From Cryptomeria japonica (Eukaryota > Streptophyta > Pinopsida > Cupressales > Cupressaceae): DNA of 64,000 bases. Shown piece by piece: positions 35,545 through 47,501 of this stretch. The notes beneath the pieces were generated by a model that worked only from the letters and a program-made list of their open reading frames with translations, was not told where the DNA came from and ran no database searches. How positions within the stretch are numbered: the first letter of the stretch is position 1; each line of letters begins with the position of its first letter. Made by a program: the position numbers and the translations under genes. The stretch lies in the NCBI RefSeq assembly GCF_030272615.1, contig NC_081412.1, forward strand, positions 22,226,432-22,290,431. The letters run 5' to 3'.

Positions 35545-37125
35545 TGGTGCAGGAGCACCTAGCTTTTAATTAGTTTGTTGATGCTTTTTCAAATTTTGGA
35601 GTGATTGTCCTTATTTTGGATCAATGTTTGAATAATGGATTTCTTAGAGGTCCACATGTGTGTTTGATAGTCATTTGAAGGGTGATTGTCACCAAGGTTG
35701 TTTGTTTTCCCAAATTTGGCCAATGAGCCCTTGTAAGCCTAAAATGGCATTATTTTACATTTTGATGTAAAACGTCTTGTAAAGCCTCGTTAGGAATTTG
35801 GTCATGTCATTTTGATGTTATGGAATCATCCTAGGAGGTTTAGTATGAATAGAAATGCATAAAAGGCAAAAATGCAAAATTGAGCAAAAGTTGTCATTGT
35901 TGCTTGACAACTTTTTGAGCAACTTTGCATTTTTTAGCAAATTGATGGTTAGGAAACCGATGAGGAGTTGGCTATGACAAAGAAGGAATATAAAATTCGC
36001 TTTGAATGATTTTACATGGGATGGAATATCCAAGAGCAAGTTGAATAGAATTTGTAGACAATTTCCAAATTTTTGCCTTATATTTTGTCATTTTGGTAGT
36101 AGCAGTCCGTGCAAAATCGATTGATCTTGTTACTGTTATTTCATGGTAGTTTAGTGGATGATATTTTTTTCTTAGGAAGTGTTTGTATCTTATCTTAGTG
36201 TAGATTTGAAGTGAATTTATAATTTGTCTCTTATTGCACTGCTCTCGATCTAAGCAAGGGTTCAAGAAGCCCAGTCATGGTTCCAACTTGAAATCCCTTT
36301 GAGTTTGCTCAATGAACCTTGGGATTCAATTCATGGAACCCTTGTAAAATTTACATACTTTTTGGAATGTCCTGGAAGTTGTTGGGAAGCAACTTGCTAT
36401 CATTTCCTAGGTGAGCTCTGCCATAGCCCGATTAGGAATATGATTGACAATTTTGTCTTTACTTGTAGGATCGAATAAATGTGAATGTGCCAATTGTTTG
36501 GCATGGAAATATGATGCATAGAAGAGTCTCAAAGAAGAGATGGATGATTGAAAGGTTGTATAAATCAATAAACTCCTTTGGTGAAGACTGCTAACTCCTA
36601 AACCCTCAAAAGTGCCATTTTTGGGATCCGTACCAATACGGATAGACCAAACAGCCTACCCTAGTGGATCCAAAAGTTTGTCCAAAAGATTAATCGGATC
36701 ACAAAATGTGTTGGGGGTTGTTTGAGTGTTTTATGAGTAATTTCCCCAAAAACGGCGAGGTAGGGCTAACTGGGGCTCTAGGGCTACTAGGCCTAGAAAA
36801 TAGGAAGAAGAGGGAGCGGTGGGAAAATGGTGGGAAACCAAATGAAGAACCACTTGAATGGAGTTGAAACACATACAAAACACCCCCTGAGACCCCTGCA
36901 AGTATATGTTGGAGGTTTGGACAATCTAAAGGTTGGATTTACTCTTGTGAATCTCAGCCATGTTTGAGAAAAACTGCAGAAAACAAATTGATAGGGAGCA
37001 CTCCAAGAGAGTTTGGTTATTTGGCTTGTTAAAGGACAAGTGTAGAGTGATGAAAGCCCAATAAAACATCCTTACCCTACCTATTGAGCAAGGTGTAACT
37101 CTCTTGTGATAACCTCTCCCCATCA
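35545..37125 (+). repeat. 3' LTR of the chromovirus
   Basis: 1581 bp, TGGTGCAGGAGCACCTAGC to ...CTCCCCATCA, collinear with the 5' LTR. The ORFs in it also occur in the 5' copy and are not genes. Confidence 0.93.
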
Positions 37126-37130
37126 GACCA

Positions 37131-38131
37131 ACTACCAATTAAAGCTCTTAGCCAAAGATCCCATGTGTGCTCTATTTGGATTCTATAAAATGCTTGAACC
37201 ACCTAAATCACCTACTGCTTCTACAAAAACTTCTTTCCAATATTTCCATTTTTGCAAAAAAAATCCACATTTTCTTTATCTAACTTTGTTTCCTATAATA
37301 GTATAATGTCAGGGTTCTCTTGATCAAGTGATGTTTATTTGGGGCATTACTTTCCTTACCATTCCATCAAATGGCCTTCATTGTGATTGGGGAAGAACAA
37401 ACCGTTACTTGATCTTAATTTCAACTCCCTTGGAACTTCCCACTAGCTCTAACTTTACTTTGTTTTACTTATCCCTCTTTGTCTTTTCTCCCTAGCATGA
37501 TTTTACTTGATTTGGTGTTGATTTGGTTGAAAGTTTTTTTTTCCAATATATCTTCCAATGCATCCTCAAATTTGTTGTTTGTCTCCTTTGTCAACTCTAT
37601 GAATTCTCATTTTTTGTCTTCCATTAGAGAGGTTCTCTCAAGTTATTCCCCCTAGATTTCCAGCACCGGTTGGATTTCCTCCTTTATGATCTATAATTCT
37701 AAATCTTATATGTCATCCTTTTTATCAATGTACTCTCTTTGAGGGGTTTTCCTGTATGGATTCATCTCTCTTCCTTCAGAAGAAACTTCTTCTCTAAACC
37801 CCTCTTCTCTATGGTTTATAGCGACTTCCTCGTTCAACTCTTGAGTATTAATTGCCTTCCCCCTACCTTGTTCCTATCGAGTAATATTGAGTCCAATACG
37901 TATTTCAGAAATGCTTAGTTGCTATTCTTTTGAATGTGGAGGGTCACATTTGGTTTTTGCTCTTTCTCCCTAAAAATATTAAAATCTTCTTCACCATTCA
38001 CATTTCCCTGGTCATCTATTAATCTCCTACACTCGGACTTCGTATGAACGATCTATTTGCACTTCTTACACTATTTCACTTATTCCTTTGTTTCTATTAT
38101 TTTGCCACCAAACCCCTTGGTCGGATCTTGA
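37131..38131 (-). mobile_element. LINE fragment: start of endonuclease and end of ORF1 with zinc knuckle
   Basis: Continuation of the LINE at 16990-17927. On the minus strand PDIILL, a stop in place of Gln, ETKLDKENVDFFCKKWKYW and GDLGGSSIL are the N-terminal LINE endonuclease. Further right, about 38029-38072, ORF1 has a CCHC knuckle CKKCK(stop)IVHTKSEC followed by a charged tail. The adjoining fragment at 39785 completes ORF1 on the far side of a solo LTR and a SINE. Confidence 0.65.
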
Positions 38132-39535
38132 TGTTGGACATATGTTGTCATTGTTGTCAAAGGTGTGATGACAAAGGAATGTCAAAGAAGTGTCAACAAG
38201 TTGTAGTCATTGATGTCAAAGTATCTAGAAGAATGCAATCACAAGTCATGTCCTATTAGACCTATTTGTGGCGCATTTTGAATTCCTATGATATAGTGGA
38301 TTGATATGAAGATGAAATTGGTTGGGATATATATGTAATAGCATGTAGCATCCAATCATGTTGGTGGAAGTGATCTAGAATGTTTGGGGTACTAAGTTAC
38401 CTAGATAGTGAGCTTGTTCTGGTAACTTGTAGTGATTTGCATTTCTTGAATGTTTGAGAGTTATATCCTACAATTTGTAAAGAGAGTATGTCTACACATG
38501 TTTCATCATAATCCAAAGTTTTTGGAGTTGGTGCATAGCAGTTAGCAAAATTGAATTGACAAAAGGGTCATTGTGATAGTTAATTTAACTAGTTGTTCTA
38601 GCTTGATGTAGTAGCAGCTTGTAGCATGTATCCTCCAGAGGTAGTGTGTGCATGACCACTGGGACCATATGAGGTTACATTAGAAATTTCATTGCGTGTT
38701 CTTTCTTCTAGTGTAGCATGTCGACTATTGGACCTGACCTATTACACAATTTGACATGTTTGGTTAAGGAGTGTTTATGTGTCTAACTTACAAATATTAT
38801 TTCTATGTTTTGGGCTGACACATGAATGTATTTGTAAATTTAGTTCATATGTATAGATGTCTAGGATCTGTGATATGATGTAGTATTTGTGTGTCTTGCT
38901 GGAATGCTATAGCAATTAGCACTTTAATGTATTTATCATAATGGTTGATATACAGTCAAATTTAATGCAATATAAGTTACATTCTAATAATGTGTGGCAT
39001 TATCAAAATATCATATGATGTGTGATAGAGCATCTGAAGGTTGATCGGATCAAGTGCAAGTTGATTTATCAAGCTTTAAGGTCAGGAAATATTATCTCTA
39101 TAATTTAGTAGGACTGGTATCTTGCATATTGAGTTGATGCTCAGATCTTTGTGTTGGGGATTAGTGTGTCCAATGGGTTGGTGTATGCAAACACAATAGG
39201 GGATTTAGGATTGGTGTCTCTAGTAGGTTGGTTCCTACTTCATTCTGTTAGCGATTCATTATTTTTGTAAGGTTGGATTTGGGTAGTAGATCCAAGTAGC
39301 TATTCTCACTGTGGTTTTTCCCATCTTGGGTTTCCAAGTATATCTAGTATTTATCGTGTGGATGTGTGCTCTTTTATGTTTCTTATTTGTTGCATCATTA
39401 AGAAGGTTGGATTAAGTTGTATTGATGTTTTATATGCTATGCTTGGAGAAGTAGTTTATAATTATTAATGTTTAAATTAAGTTGAAACTGAGATATATTG
39501 ATTCACCTCCCTTATCAGTATATTGTGTACCCTCA
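38132..39535 (+). repeat. Probable solo LTR inserted in LINE ORF1
   Basis: About 1.4 kb without coding content, beginning TGTTGGACATATGTTGTC and ending ...TATTGTGTACCCTCA, with LINE ORF1 text on its left side and beyond the SINE on its right. The TG...CA ends and TTGATTCACCTCCC near the 3' end are LTR-like. I could not find a convincing target duplication, so the exact ends are uncertain. Confidence 0.45.
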
Positions 39536-39537
39536 AT

Positions 39538-39784
39538 TCTATTTTTGCTTAGTAGAGTTGGCTTGGGTTGTGGCTTTGCTCCCCATTGGTCTCGGGTTCG
39601 ACACCGAGGCTCGGGTTCGCCCAATGCACATGGCTTGCGAGCGGCTGCGTACATCCCTAGAGGACTAGTCTCGACCCAACTCACCCCTTCTTGACATCAA
39701 CTTCGTAGTAAGTCCAAGGTAAGGCAGGTTGGGCACTGGTCTGGGTCGCGAGGATACCTCTAGAGTAAAAAAAAATCTATTTTT
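39538..39784 (+). mobile_element. tRNA-derived SINE with 9-bp target duplication
   Basis: The body 39547-39775 lies between two copies of TCTATTTTT (39538-39546 and 39776-39784). It has a box-A-like TGGCTTGGGTTG (39559-39570) and a perfect box B GGTTCGACACC (39595-39605), the two internal Pol III promoter boxes, and ends in a run of nine A. It is markedly more GC-rich than its surroundings. Confidence 0.78.
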
Positions 39785-40420
39785 ATTGGGATAGGAGGGA
39801 GGGGTTTTAGCCTAACGTATATTCTAGCATAAATAATGTAGTCTCTTTCTTCCAACCTTTCATCTATAGAGATCAAGGTGCTCAAGTGATTTTCGATATA
39901 TTTCTAGGTATCCTATCTCCAATATTCAATTAGGAGTTTATATATAGTCTTTCCACACTAGAACTTTGGTCATCTCCTCTTTTAAAGGGTTAAAGTTAGG
40001 GGTCCACTTCTTTACATAAAACCCCAATTGTCCCACCATACACAACCTGTTGTTTAGAATCGGTCTTTTACTCCTTTAAATTGGAAATTCCACTAGGAAA
40101 AAACTATTTGTTAGGTTTTTCAAAATCGCATATTCACCCCCACTAATATTCTACCCAGTTTCCTATTTTTTCAAGGAGAGACCACTCCCCGGCTCATTTT
40201 ATAAAGAAACCCCTTTCTTTCATTCTCCTAATGTTATCTCTAACATAATCCAAACTAAGATCTATAGAAATACTACGATTAATCTTAGGTTAAATGGAAA
40301 CATTATTAACACTTTTGAGTAGGTAAATTGTTTTCGACCACCAAAAAGTTGATGTCTCTTCTAGTCGATTCTACATCTATCCTTAAAACATTTGTTTTCC
40401 AATAGCTTTCTTGTGGGATG
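39785..40420 (-). mobile_element. LINE ORF1 N-terminal half (DUF4283-like)
   Basis: The minus-strand translation includes MKERGFFIK, EWSLLEKIGNWVEY, GFYVKKWTPNFNPLKEEMTK and, further left, IIYARIYVRLKP-like text in broken frames. The V-K-x-W-x-P-x-F-x-P...M-x-x-x-x-V-W pattern is the ORF1 domain of plant L1-type LINEs. It joins the CCHC part at 38.0 kb once the solo LTR and SINE are disregarded. Confidence 0.55.
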
Positions 40421-43400
40421 CTTCTATGTTATTAGATTACTAGAGAAACGATCTTTGCACTATTGCCCAAGTCTCACCAATCTCCCCTTCTCATAGGGGC
40501 CAATCTTGTCCTCAAAGGAATCATCATGGATGTAGACATAGATCTCAAGCTTCTCATGGTTCTCATGATTCTCATATAGACCATAATGAAGATCTCAAGG
40601 ATGGTCCCAACACTCTCATTGGCCCTTAACTAATTGGCAACCCCATAGTTGGAGCAACATTGGTACCTGCAAAATAATAAATTTCCAAAATTGTCTTTAG
40701 TTATTTCTCATATTAAAAATGATGAATCCCCTATACACGATGCTCACAAAAAATAAACTAATATGAATGCTTTTAACAAATATCATAACCCTCCCTATAA
40801 TAACCAAGACTTATCAATTAATAAAATAATTATAACGATTGTACTTTTGCAACTACAATTTTTATTATTTAAATTTTTTATAACATAAATATATACTTTT
40901 ACATTATTATATACATTTGTCTCACCTAAACTTCAAGTACAATTCTATCTCACATGCCTTTTAAAACTATATATATATATAATATTTTTTTATAAAATAA
41001 TATAATAAACTCTTATTCCCTAAAAGAAAAGAATAATAAAAACATGCGAATATAGCACGCTGGAATATCATGCTTTCTCTTCCACGCTGAGAATATATCA
41101 CTTTCTCAAACCTGCACAATCAATTCTTCCACATTTTAATATGTTAAACTGGTGGACTATATTTTGTGCAGCAGAAAGTTCAAGAATGGAAAGAGACAGT
41201 CCATTTGAACTATGATGCCTAAACCCTGTAGCCTTTTCCTCTCTGAATCAACAAAATGTACTTTTCTACAATGCTTCTGCTTTAATTGGTCAACAGTTCT
41301 GAGATTCTCAGAAAAATTTGAAACAAAATACAAAGTGCACCAGAACAGGGCTAAATTTGAACTGGCTGTCTTTATTTGGTTTATCTGTATAGTACAAACT
41401 TCAAATTTCAGAATTGTATCATATGACAGCATAAATTTTTGGCACAGTCAAAAAATTTCTGAATGAATGAATGTTTTTAATAACAATCAGAATGTCAAAC
41501 AGTTTATAAGATCTAGAATAGTCAGCAAAGAAAAGAATGTAAAATCTAAAATATCTGTCAACCAAATCTCTTTTTCCTTCTACATAAAAGATCGTAACAA
41601 AATGTGTATTTTACTGGTATTTTACATAAAAGATCGTAACAAGATTGGACTGGGCTTCTGCTCTCCCAGCACATGGGAGCTGGAAAACACGATTAATGGT
41701 GGAAGCTTTTCTTTTTTGTTATAGTTTTGATTTCAGGATCGGCTTGATCCCTCTTAAGTTTAATTTCTTTATCAGCCATATGAGGCTTGCCAAGACTCTT
41801 GCTACTTTCTTTAGTTTTTATAGTATGAACAATATGCTTATCTCTAAAGATAGTTGGTTTAAGGTTAGTATCTTTTTTATTATCTGCTGTTTAAGTTACT
41901 ACATGGACGAGATTGTTATCAATCTTGGGTTATCTTATCGCTGTAGGTGGTTTTTGTTTTTGATGATTAAGATAGGGATTGGCTGACTGTCGTTTGGCAG
42001 TTGTGTTTGTGTTGGTTATGCTCTCTCTAAGGCTTACTATGTACCCTCCATAAGTCGCATTTTTAACAAGAAGATGCTATTAATTTACAATTTATTTCAG
42101 AATATTTGTTGATTTTAATAATTGAATATTAGATGGAGAGTGTCTGCAAGAAAATAAAATAGTGTTTTTAGCTTTTATCAATATTTTCTTGTGATCAAAG
42201 AATATAGGTCTAGTGACGATAAATTTTATTTTATTTTTTAAAATTGAATTATTTAAAAAAATGTATAAATTTTGAAAAAAAAAAATAATAATATAAAATG
42301 AAAAAAAGAGAAGTCATTTTTAAATTAAAGTTTAAAGATATTAATGATGAGTTATGAAGGACTTGACTTTCATTTTTATTGAGATTGTGAGGATTTTTGT
42401 TGATCTCAACAATTTTCTTTGACTTTCTTTCTTTATAAGGATTTAGTTATATTCTAAGAATATGTGGTGTTTAATGTTAAGCAAGTGCTCATTATTTGCA
42501 AATTTGTTGTTGCATTCAAATCTATTATTCACACTAGTATATTCTTTCTAGTATAAATGAAATGCTTCATTTCACAAATATAAGGGATTAGGAAAGAGCA
42601 CTCAATTTTATAAAAAATCGAAATCAAGAAACGGTTCACTTTAACCCTTTAGGAGAAGTATCATTCCTAACCTTCTAATATGTTTGTCTTTTTCTAGTTC
42701 CTTAGTGAGCTTGGTATTGTCCATAATGTTGTAATTAAATGTGATTGAAACTCCTCCAACTACTCAAGACTATGTAGTCAACTTAGATTAGTGGCATTAG
42801 TTAGCGCTCTCACAACATTAAATGAAGAGGGAAGAAGTCCAGAGTTTTAAAATATTTTAAAGATCAACACTATTATTTTTCCATTTAATCTATAGAATCA
42901 CTTATTATGGCATAGCTTGTCTCATCCACATGACTTCTAGCCTATCTAAATGTTGTAGTGATGTGCTTATTTCAATATCTATTAAATTTAAAAACTTTAG
43001 TTAGGGATAATATTTCTTGGTCGATATTCTCTTTATCACAAACATGAAAGGTCTTTAGAGTTGTAGTTTTTAAGACATCTCTAGGCAAGATAGTGATGAG
43101 ATGATGCATAAAAAGAAAAGTCAAAATGTGTGTTTGCTCATATACAACTCCCAAGAGATGGATTCGTAGTCTTCTAGAATGAATATGAAGGAATATGATT
43201 TCTTTATCATGTTGCAAAACTTGGTAATATCCATAAAACTAATTAAATGGGATCAATATTCCTCTAACTAGGAAAGATTGTATGGTCAAAACTCATATTA
43301 ATGTCACCAATGTTAACACTTCCACCATTTCAACTTAGGAAGGAATGAGTCCAAAGATTTCAATTATTTTAAACAAAAAATACAACGCAACATCTTGTAT

Positions 43401-44951
43401 ACTATGTAAAATAGTTGAGAATATGATCCTTTCTAAAATAGTTGCGAATGCAATCCCTCCTTTGAAAGATCATTGAGAACCACTTCTCCACTCTAGAATC
43501 TAAAATTGTCCATTCATGTAAAACATCATATATTGGTGAGTTGGATTGTTCCATTTTCAATAACTGAGGTATCAAACTTGAACATGGTAATAAATCTATC
43601 CTTGATAGGCACTCACCTAATGTTACCAAGCACCATTTCTACTTAAAAACCACCCAAATCATAAGAAAAAAAATCAAAATGGGAGAATTAAAAGTAGTTA
43701 TTGAGATTAATAAAACATCACCATCTATGTCTTAGATACTGAAAATCATATGTGTATAAGGGAAACGACTCAAATGTTTGAATATGTTTCAGAAATGTAA
43801 TAATATTATGGATTTAACATGTCCAATATTTTTAGTAGTATAGCTCTACTTATTATGACTTCAAGTCTATTGTTAGCATATATGTTATTTTTCATTGCTA
43901 TTACAGGAGCGTTATTGTTCTTGTGTAATCTGATTTGTTGCAGAGAAGTATTTCGTTCTTTCTCTTTTGGCAACCTTTTGGTTGCCATCTCTTTGTAATT
44001 TTTGCTTGGTTTCAATATAAAAAAAAAGTGGTTTATATCAATCGTTACCATATACCAACAACCCATGCCTTAATATACTTGTTTTTTGAACTTAATGTGC
44101 AACTATTGATCCAGTCTTTTATTTTAGACACCTCAACAAAAAGCATGTTGGTGTTAATCAAAGTTGATAATTGCGACTCTAAAACTTTAGATACAAGCAA
44201 TAAATTTATCAAATAAATTCTTAAGAAATTTTAAGATTGATTCAAAAAGACCACATATGATTTGGGAAGGCACGAAATTATGGTACCCAACTATTGAGTT
44301 ATCTACTCTAATTGACCACCAAACATTTTCAGTGGAAAATCGGAAAGTTTATCAAAATGCATCTAAATCAAAAATCATTAATTATTATTTTTCATCAAAG
44401 CCATTCTGACTAATATAAACGAAGCTAAATATATATAGATTGAAGATCACTAATTGTTCTTTTCCATTTGCAAACTTACACAATGGCTTTCCAGATTACA
44501 AAATACCTCATTTTCTCTTTTATTAAAACTGTCATTTGCTCTTTGTAGCAGTCATTCTGTGGGGGGCATAGACATTGTTGTAAACTTAAAAGAAAATTCA
44601 ACAATCAAAATAATTTAAATCAATTAAGATTGAACGAAATATTTAACACAATTTAACACAAATAAAATATTGAATGCTTATTGACGGTTAACCATTAAAC
44701 CAAATGATCTTTAAGGAGAATGTTCATAGGAACTTCTCAATAATTTTTTTTACTTATTGATCTAAAAGAGATCTCTGCAAAGAGCAGTCAGATATCATAT
44801 TCTCAGGGAGCAGGAAAAAGCTCGGCTATTTTGTATGCTACAAAATATGTCAACAAAATTTGATAGAAATTAGTTCCTCTATAACAAAACCCCTTTACCA
44901 AGCACAGAGATCGTTTGCCAATGTACTCAGAAATCACTACCATCCCTTACA
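40421..44951. other. Long stretch without a recognised gene
   Basis: AT-rich sequence. A 20-bp direct repeat (TACATAAAAGATCGTAACAA) occurs at 41581 and 41623. A diverged duplication of roughly 100 bp links about 42711-42830 with about 43220-43350. Minus-strand open stretches at 42972-43217 and 43402-43629 have some leucine-rich character, but I cannot assign them. 44.5-44.9 kb would hold the 3' flank of BZR-like gene 2. Confidence 0.4.
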
Positions 44952-45821
44952 TTACGTTGCCCCAATCTTAGAAAGCCCAAGCGTTAAGTCCAGTTCAGGT
45001 TCCTGAGAAACCAGATGACATATCTTCTCATCCTCCCAAGCCCTTAAACACCCCTCATCTCTGTCATTTATCTTTCCCTCCATAACCTCACCACTCATAC
45101 CACAAGCATAATCAATACCCAGATCAGAGCAATGTTTACTGGAAGCTTTAGAAGCAGGCAGGGCAAACCCTTTATTTGCAGAATTCAAGGAAGCAAAAGA
45201 AAAAGAAGATTCTTCAATACAAATCAGTCCAACTCCACAATGGCAGCCATTAACACCCACAGTCTGACCTGAAACCCCCGGTGAAGGCCAAGAAGAACCA
45301 GAGGGCGAGTTAAGATTAGACCTGCAAATGTATTCCAACCCATTCGGAGAGCACAGAGGTGGAGTGACCGGATCACTGCAATGCCCACCATTCATAATCT
45401 GCACAGGGGGCAAAACTCTAGGACTCACCAGCCTGTTCCCACCATTTTCCCCCAAACCTTTTAGCCATGGAATCAGAGACCCATTTGGCTCGGAAATCTT
45501 CATACCCTGTTACCAGAAAACAAAGATCCCATGAAAAAGCCAGATTCAAACTAGAAGATCAAAACAGAACAGAATCAGATCTTGAAAGGATAAACTTACC
45601 GGTGTGTGCCGGTAGGTTGTTCCATCCGGTTCAACCGTCCAACCGGCCTCGTTGCAGAGGGCTTTGAGAACTTCATTGTTATCACAGTGCTTGGGAAGCT
45701 TGTAGTTCCCGTAGAGCCTAAGCCCTGCAAATATCTTTGCAGCAATTGCTCTTCTCTTCCTCTCCCGTTTCTTATTGTTCTCTCGCTCATTGCTCGTTGG
45801 CAGCCTGTTTCCCGACGTCAT
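44952..45821 (-). CDS. BES1/BZR1-family transcription factor, short form (gene 2)
   Basis: Two exons on the minus strand: 45600-45821 (74 codons from ATG at 45821) and 44952-45506, with a 93-bp GT-AG intron (donor CCG|GTAAGT, acceptor ACAG|GGTATG), phase 0, at the same position as in gene 1. The product is 258 residues. Exon 1 is the BZR DNA-binding domain: [54 protein letters not shown]. Exon 2 has [20 protein letters not shown] and [11 protein letters not shown], which are plausible GSK3 kinase targets, and a C-terminal EAR motif PELDLTLGL. It is a nuclear repressor or activator of brassinosteroid-responsive genes by family. As in gene 1, the first serine-rich region after the DNA-binding domain is missing, and the usual PSW before RERENN is absent. 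It is probably the more conserved of the two paralogs. Confidence 0.93.
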
Positions 45822-45832
45822 TGCTAAGTTTT

Positions 45833-45957
45833 CTCCAAATCTCAGACTCGAGAAGAGAAAAACAGCGCAAAAATTTGTCTTCCACAATCCAATTTTCGTC
45901 CAAATCTCAGACAGGAGGAGGGAAAAACAGCGCAAAAATGTGTCTTCCACAATCAAA
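45833..45957 (-). repeat. 59-bp direct repeat in the leader of gene 2
   Basis: 45833-45891 and 45899-45957 share TCCAAATCTCAGAC, AAAAACAGCGCAAAAAT and GTCTTCCACAATC. They lie directly upstream of the ATG, so probably in the 5' untranslated region. The overlapping ORFs are not genes. Confidence 0.75.
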
Positions 45958-46083
45958 CTATGGCTGAAATGAGGAGATTTTATGGTACCCGGAAGCCTCG
46001 ATTTGACTGAGTGGGAAGGACTGGGAGTCGGTAAGCTGCTTGCTTGCTGTGTTGTGTTGTTTTGTGATGTTTTCTACGCGTGT

Positions 46084-46238
46084 GGCGTCGCACGTGTGAA
46101 GGAGAATGAGAAAAAGGGGATTGAGAGGTGGGGCAAAGGAAGGGTACCTTTGGAAGGGGCGATGATTTCGGTTTTGCACGTGTGTTGGAAATGGGTTGAT
46201 GGGAAATTGTCACGAAGCTGCTTAACGGCACGTGCGAG
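46084..46238 (-). promoter_or_regulatory. BZR-gene 2 promoter motifs
   Basis: GGCGTCGCACGTGTG (46084-46098), TGCACGTGTG (46176-46185) and AACGGCACGTGCGAG (46224-46238). The first and last match motifs upstream of gene 1 almost base for base. All contain CACGTG with an adjoining brassinosteroid-response core, CGTGTG or CGTGCG. Confidence 0.55.
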
Positions 46239-46439
46239 ATGAGAGGAGGTTCACCGAATTGAAGTGAATTGCCTGGAAAGAAGGCCCTGCCATTCATTTT
46301 CGGTTTATTGCTTTGTGACAGAGGTGTGGAGTAAATACGAATTGACCTTTCAGGGAGTAAAGGGGTAATAAATATGGGTAACTCCTTGGTTGGTGGATGT
46401 ATAATATGATATCTATTTCAGCGATGAATTATTATGATA

Positions 46440-46623
46440 CCATTCAAGTGTGTAGTTTTTTAGTCAAATTTATCGATTCATGTTTTATGAGTAGTGGTTC
46501 ACATGAACCCATCTCTTATTTTTGAATCAAATTCATTGACCCATCTTTCATGAATAATGGTTCACAAGAATCCATCTCTTACTTTCGAGTCAAATTCATT
46601 GACCCATGTTTCATGTTCACAAG
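46440..46623 (-). repeat. 5S-derived repeat copy B, left part
   Basis: Two to three tandem sub-units of about 60 bp carry CATGAACCCATCTCTTATTT and AATTCATTGACCCAT. The same sub-units continue at 59228, after the LTR element that inserted here. Confidence 0.6.
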
Positions 46624-47390
46624 TGTAGACACCCAAAATTGTCATGTTTAATTAATTAATTAATTTAATTATTTAAACTTAATTCTTCTATTAATTAAAT
46701 AAATCTTTCTTTATTTAATTAATTCATTTATCCTCTTCTAGTCTTATTTCTCATTTAAATAAATACATTTATTTATTTAAATTATCCTTTTCCTAAATTA
46801 AATAAATATCTTATTTATTTAATTATCTTACTTCTTCTATTAATTAAATAAATATTTATTTATTTAATAAATTCATTAACCTTTTATACCCATGACACAT
46901 GTCATTCATCTCTTAATTCCTACACTACCTACCTCTTTCATTATTTTATTATTTTTTCTACCTACCCTCTAATCCTAGCCGACCTCCTTTTTCACACCTC
47001 TCAATCTTATCCCTCCATTTCATATTGTGTCTTCTATTTAAGGAGATGTTTTCTTCATTATCAAATCCTAATGCTTTAATCACTAATCTTAAGGACTTGG
47101 CTACACTACAATCCTACTTGCAACCACATTCCGTTCTTTGTTGAGTTCTTGTGCACATAAAATCTGAGAGCAAATATATCAAGCAAGATCAATGGAGATA
47201 GGAAGAATGGAGATCAAAACCCTATTGGACATGTGATGGTATCATCTTTGTGATTTCGTTTGATTTGCATTGTCTTAGGTAATCTTCATATATTATGGTG
47301 GATCTTTGTTGTTGTTAGGCTAGGGTTTGGTGGTTGAATTTATTTAGCCTTTCAATCTTGTTATTATTGTATCCATTTTCACCATATACA
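46624..47390 (+). repeat. 5' LTR (767 bp)
   Basis: TGTAGACACCCAAAATTG to ...TTTTCACCATATACA. A CTATTTAAGG TATA-like box lies at about 47032. It matches the 3' LTR with roughly a dozen substitutions by eye, plus about 98 extra bases in its TTTATTTAATTA-rich first third. Confidence 0.93.
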
Positions 47391-47501
47391 TTTTGGCACG
47401 CCTGGTGGAACTCTTGTCCCTTTGCATTTAACCTCCTTGTTGCAGATTTTGCGTTTTTGAAGTTGCAGATCGGACATTTTTCGATAGCATTTTAGGTTTT
47501 T

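Larger units (their letters stand above)
17923..37130 (+). mobile_element. Ty3/gypsy chromovirus with nested CACTA insertion
   Basis: A complete LTR retrotransposon, 17928-37125, is flanked by the 5-bp target duplication GACCA (17923-17927 and 37126-37130). Order: 5' LTR, tRNA-iMet primer-binding site, Gag, protease, reverse transcriptase, RNase H, integrase, chromodomain, polypurine tract, 3' LTR. Domain order and the C-terminal chromodomain place it among chromoviruses. It sits inside the endonuclease of a minus-strand LINE and is itself split by a CACTA transposon at 21919-33294. Stops and frameshifts show it is inactive. Confidence 0.92.

Noticed and set aside
42972-43629. Degenerate NLR/LRR gene
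   Set aside because: Leucine-rich impression only; no NB-ARC motif or regular LRR consensus could be read, so it was not annotated as such.
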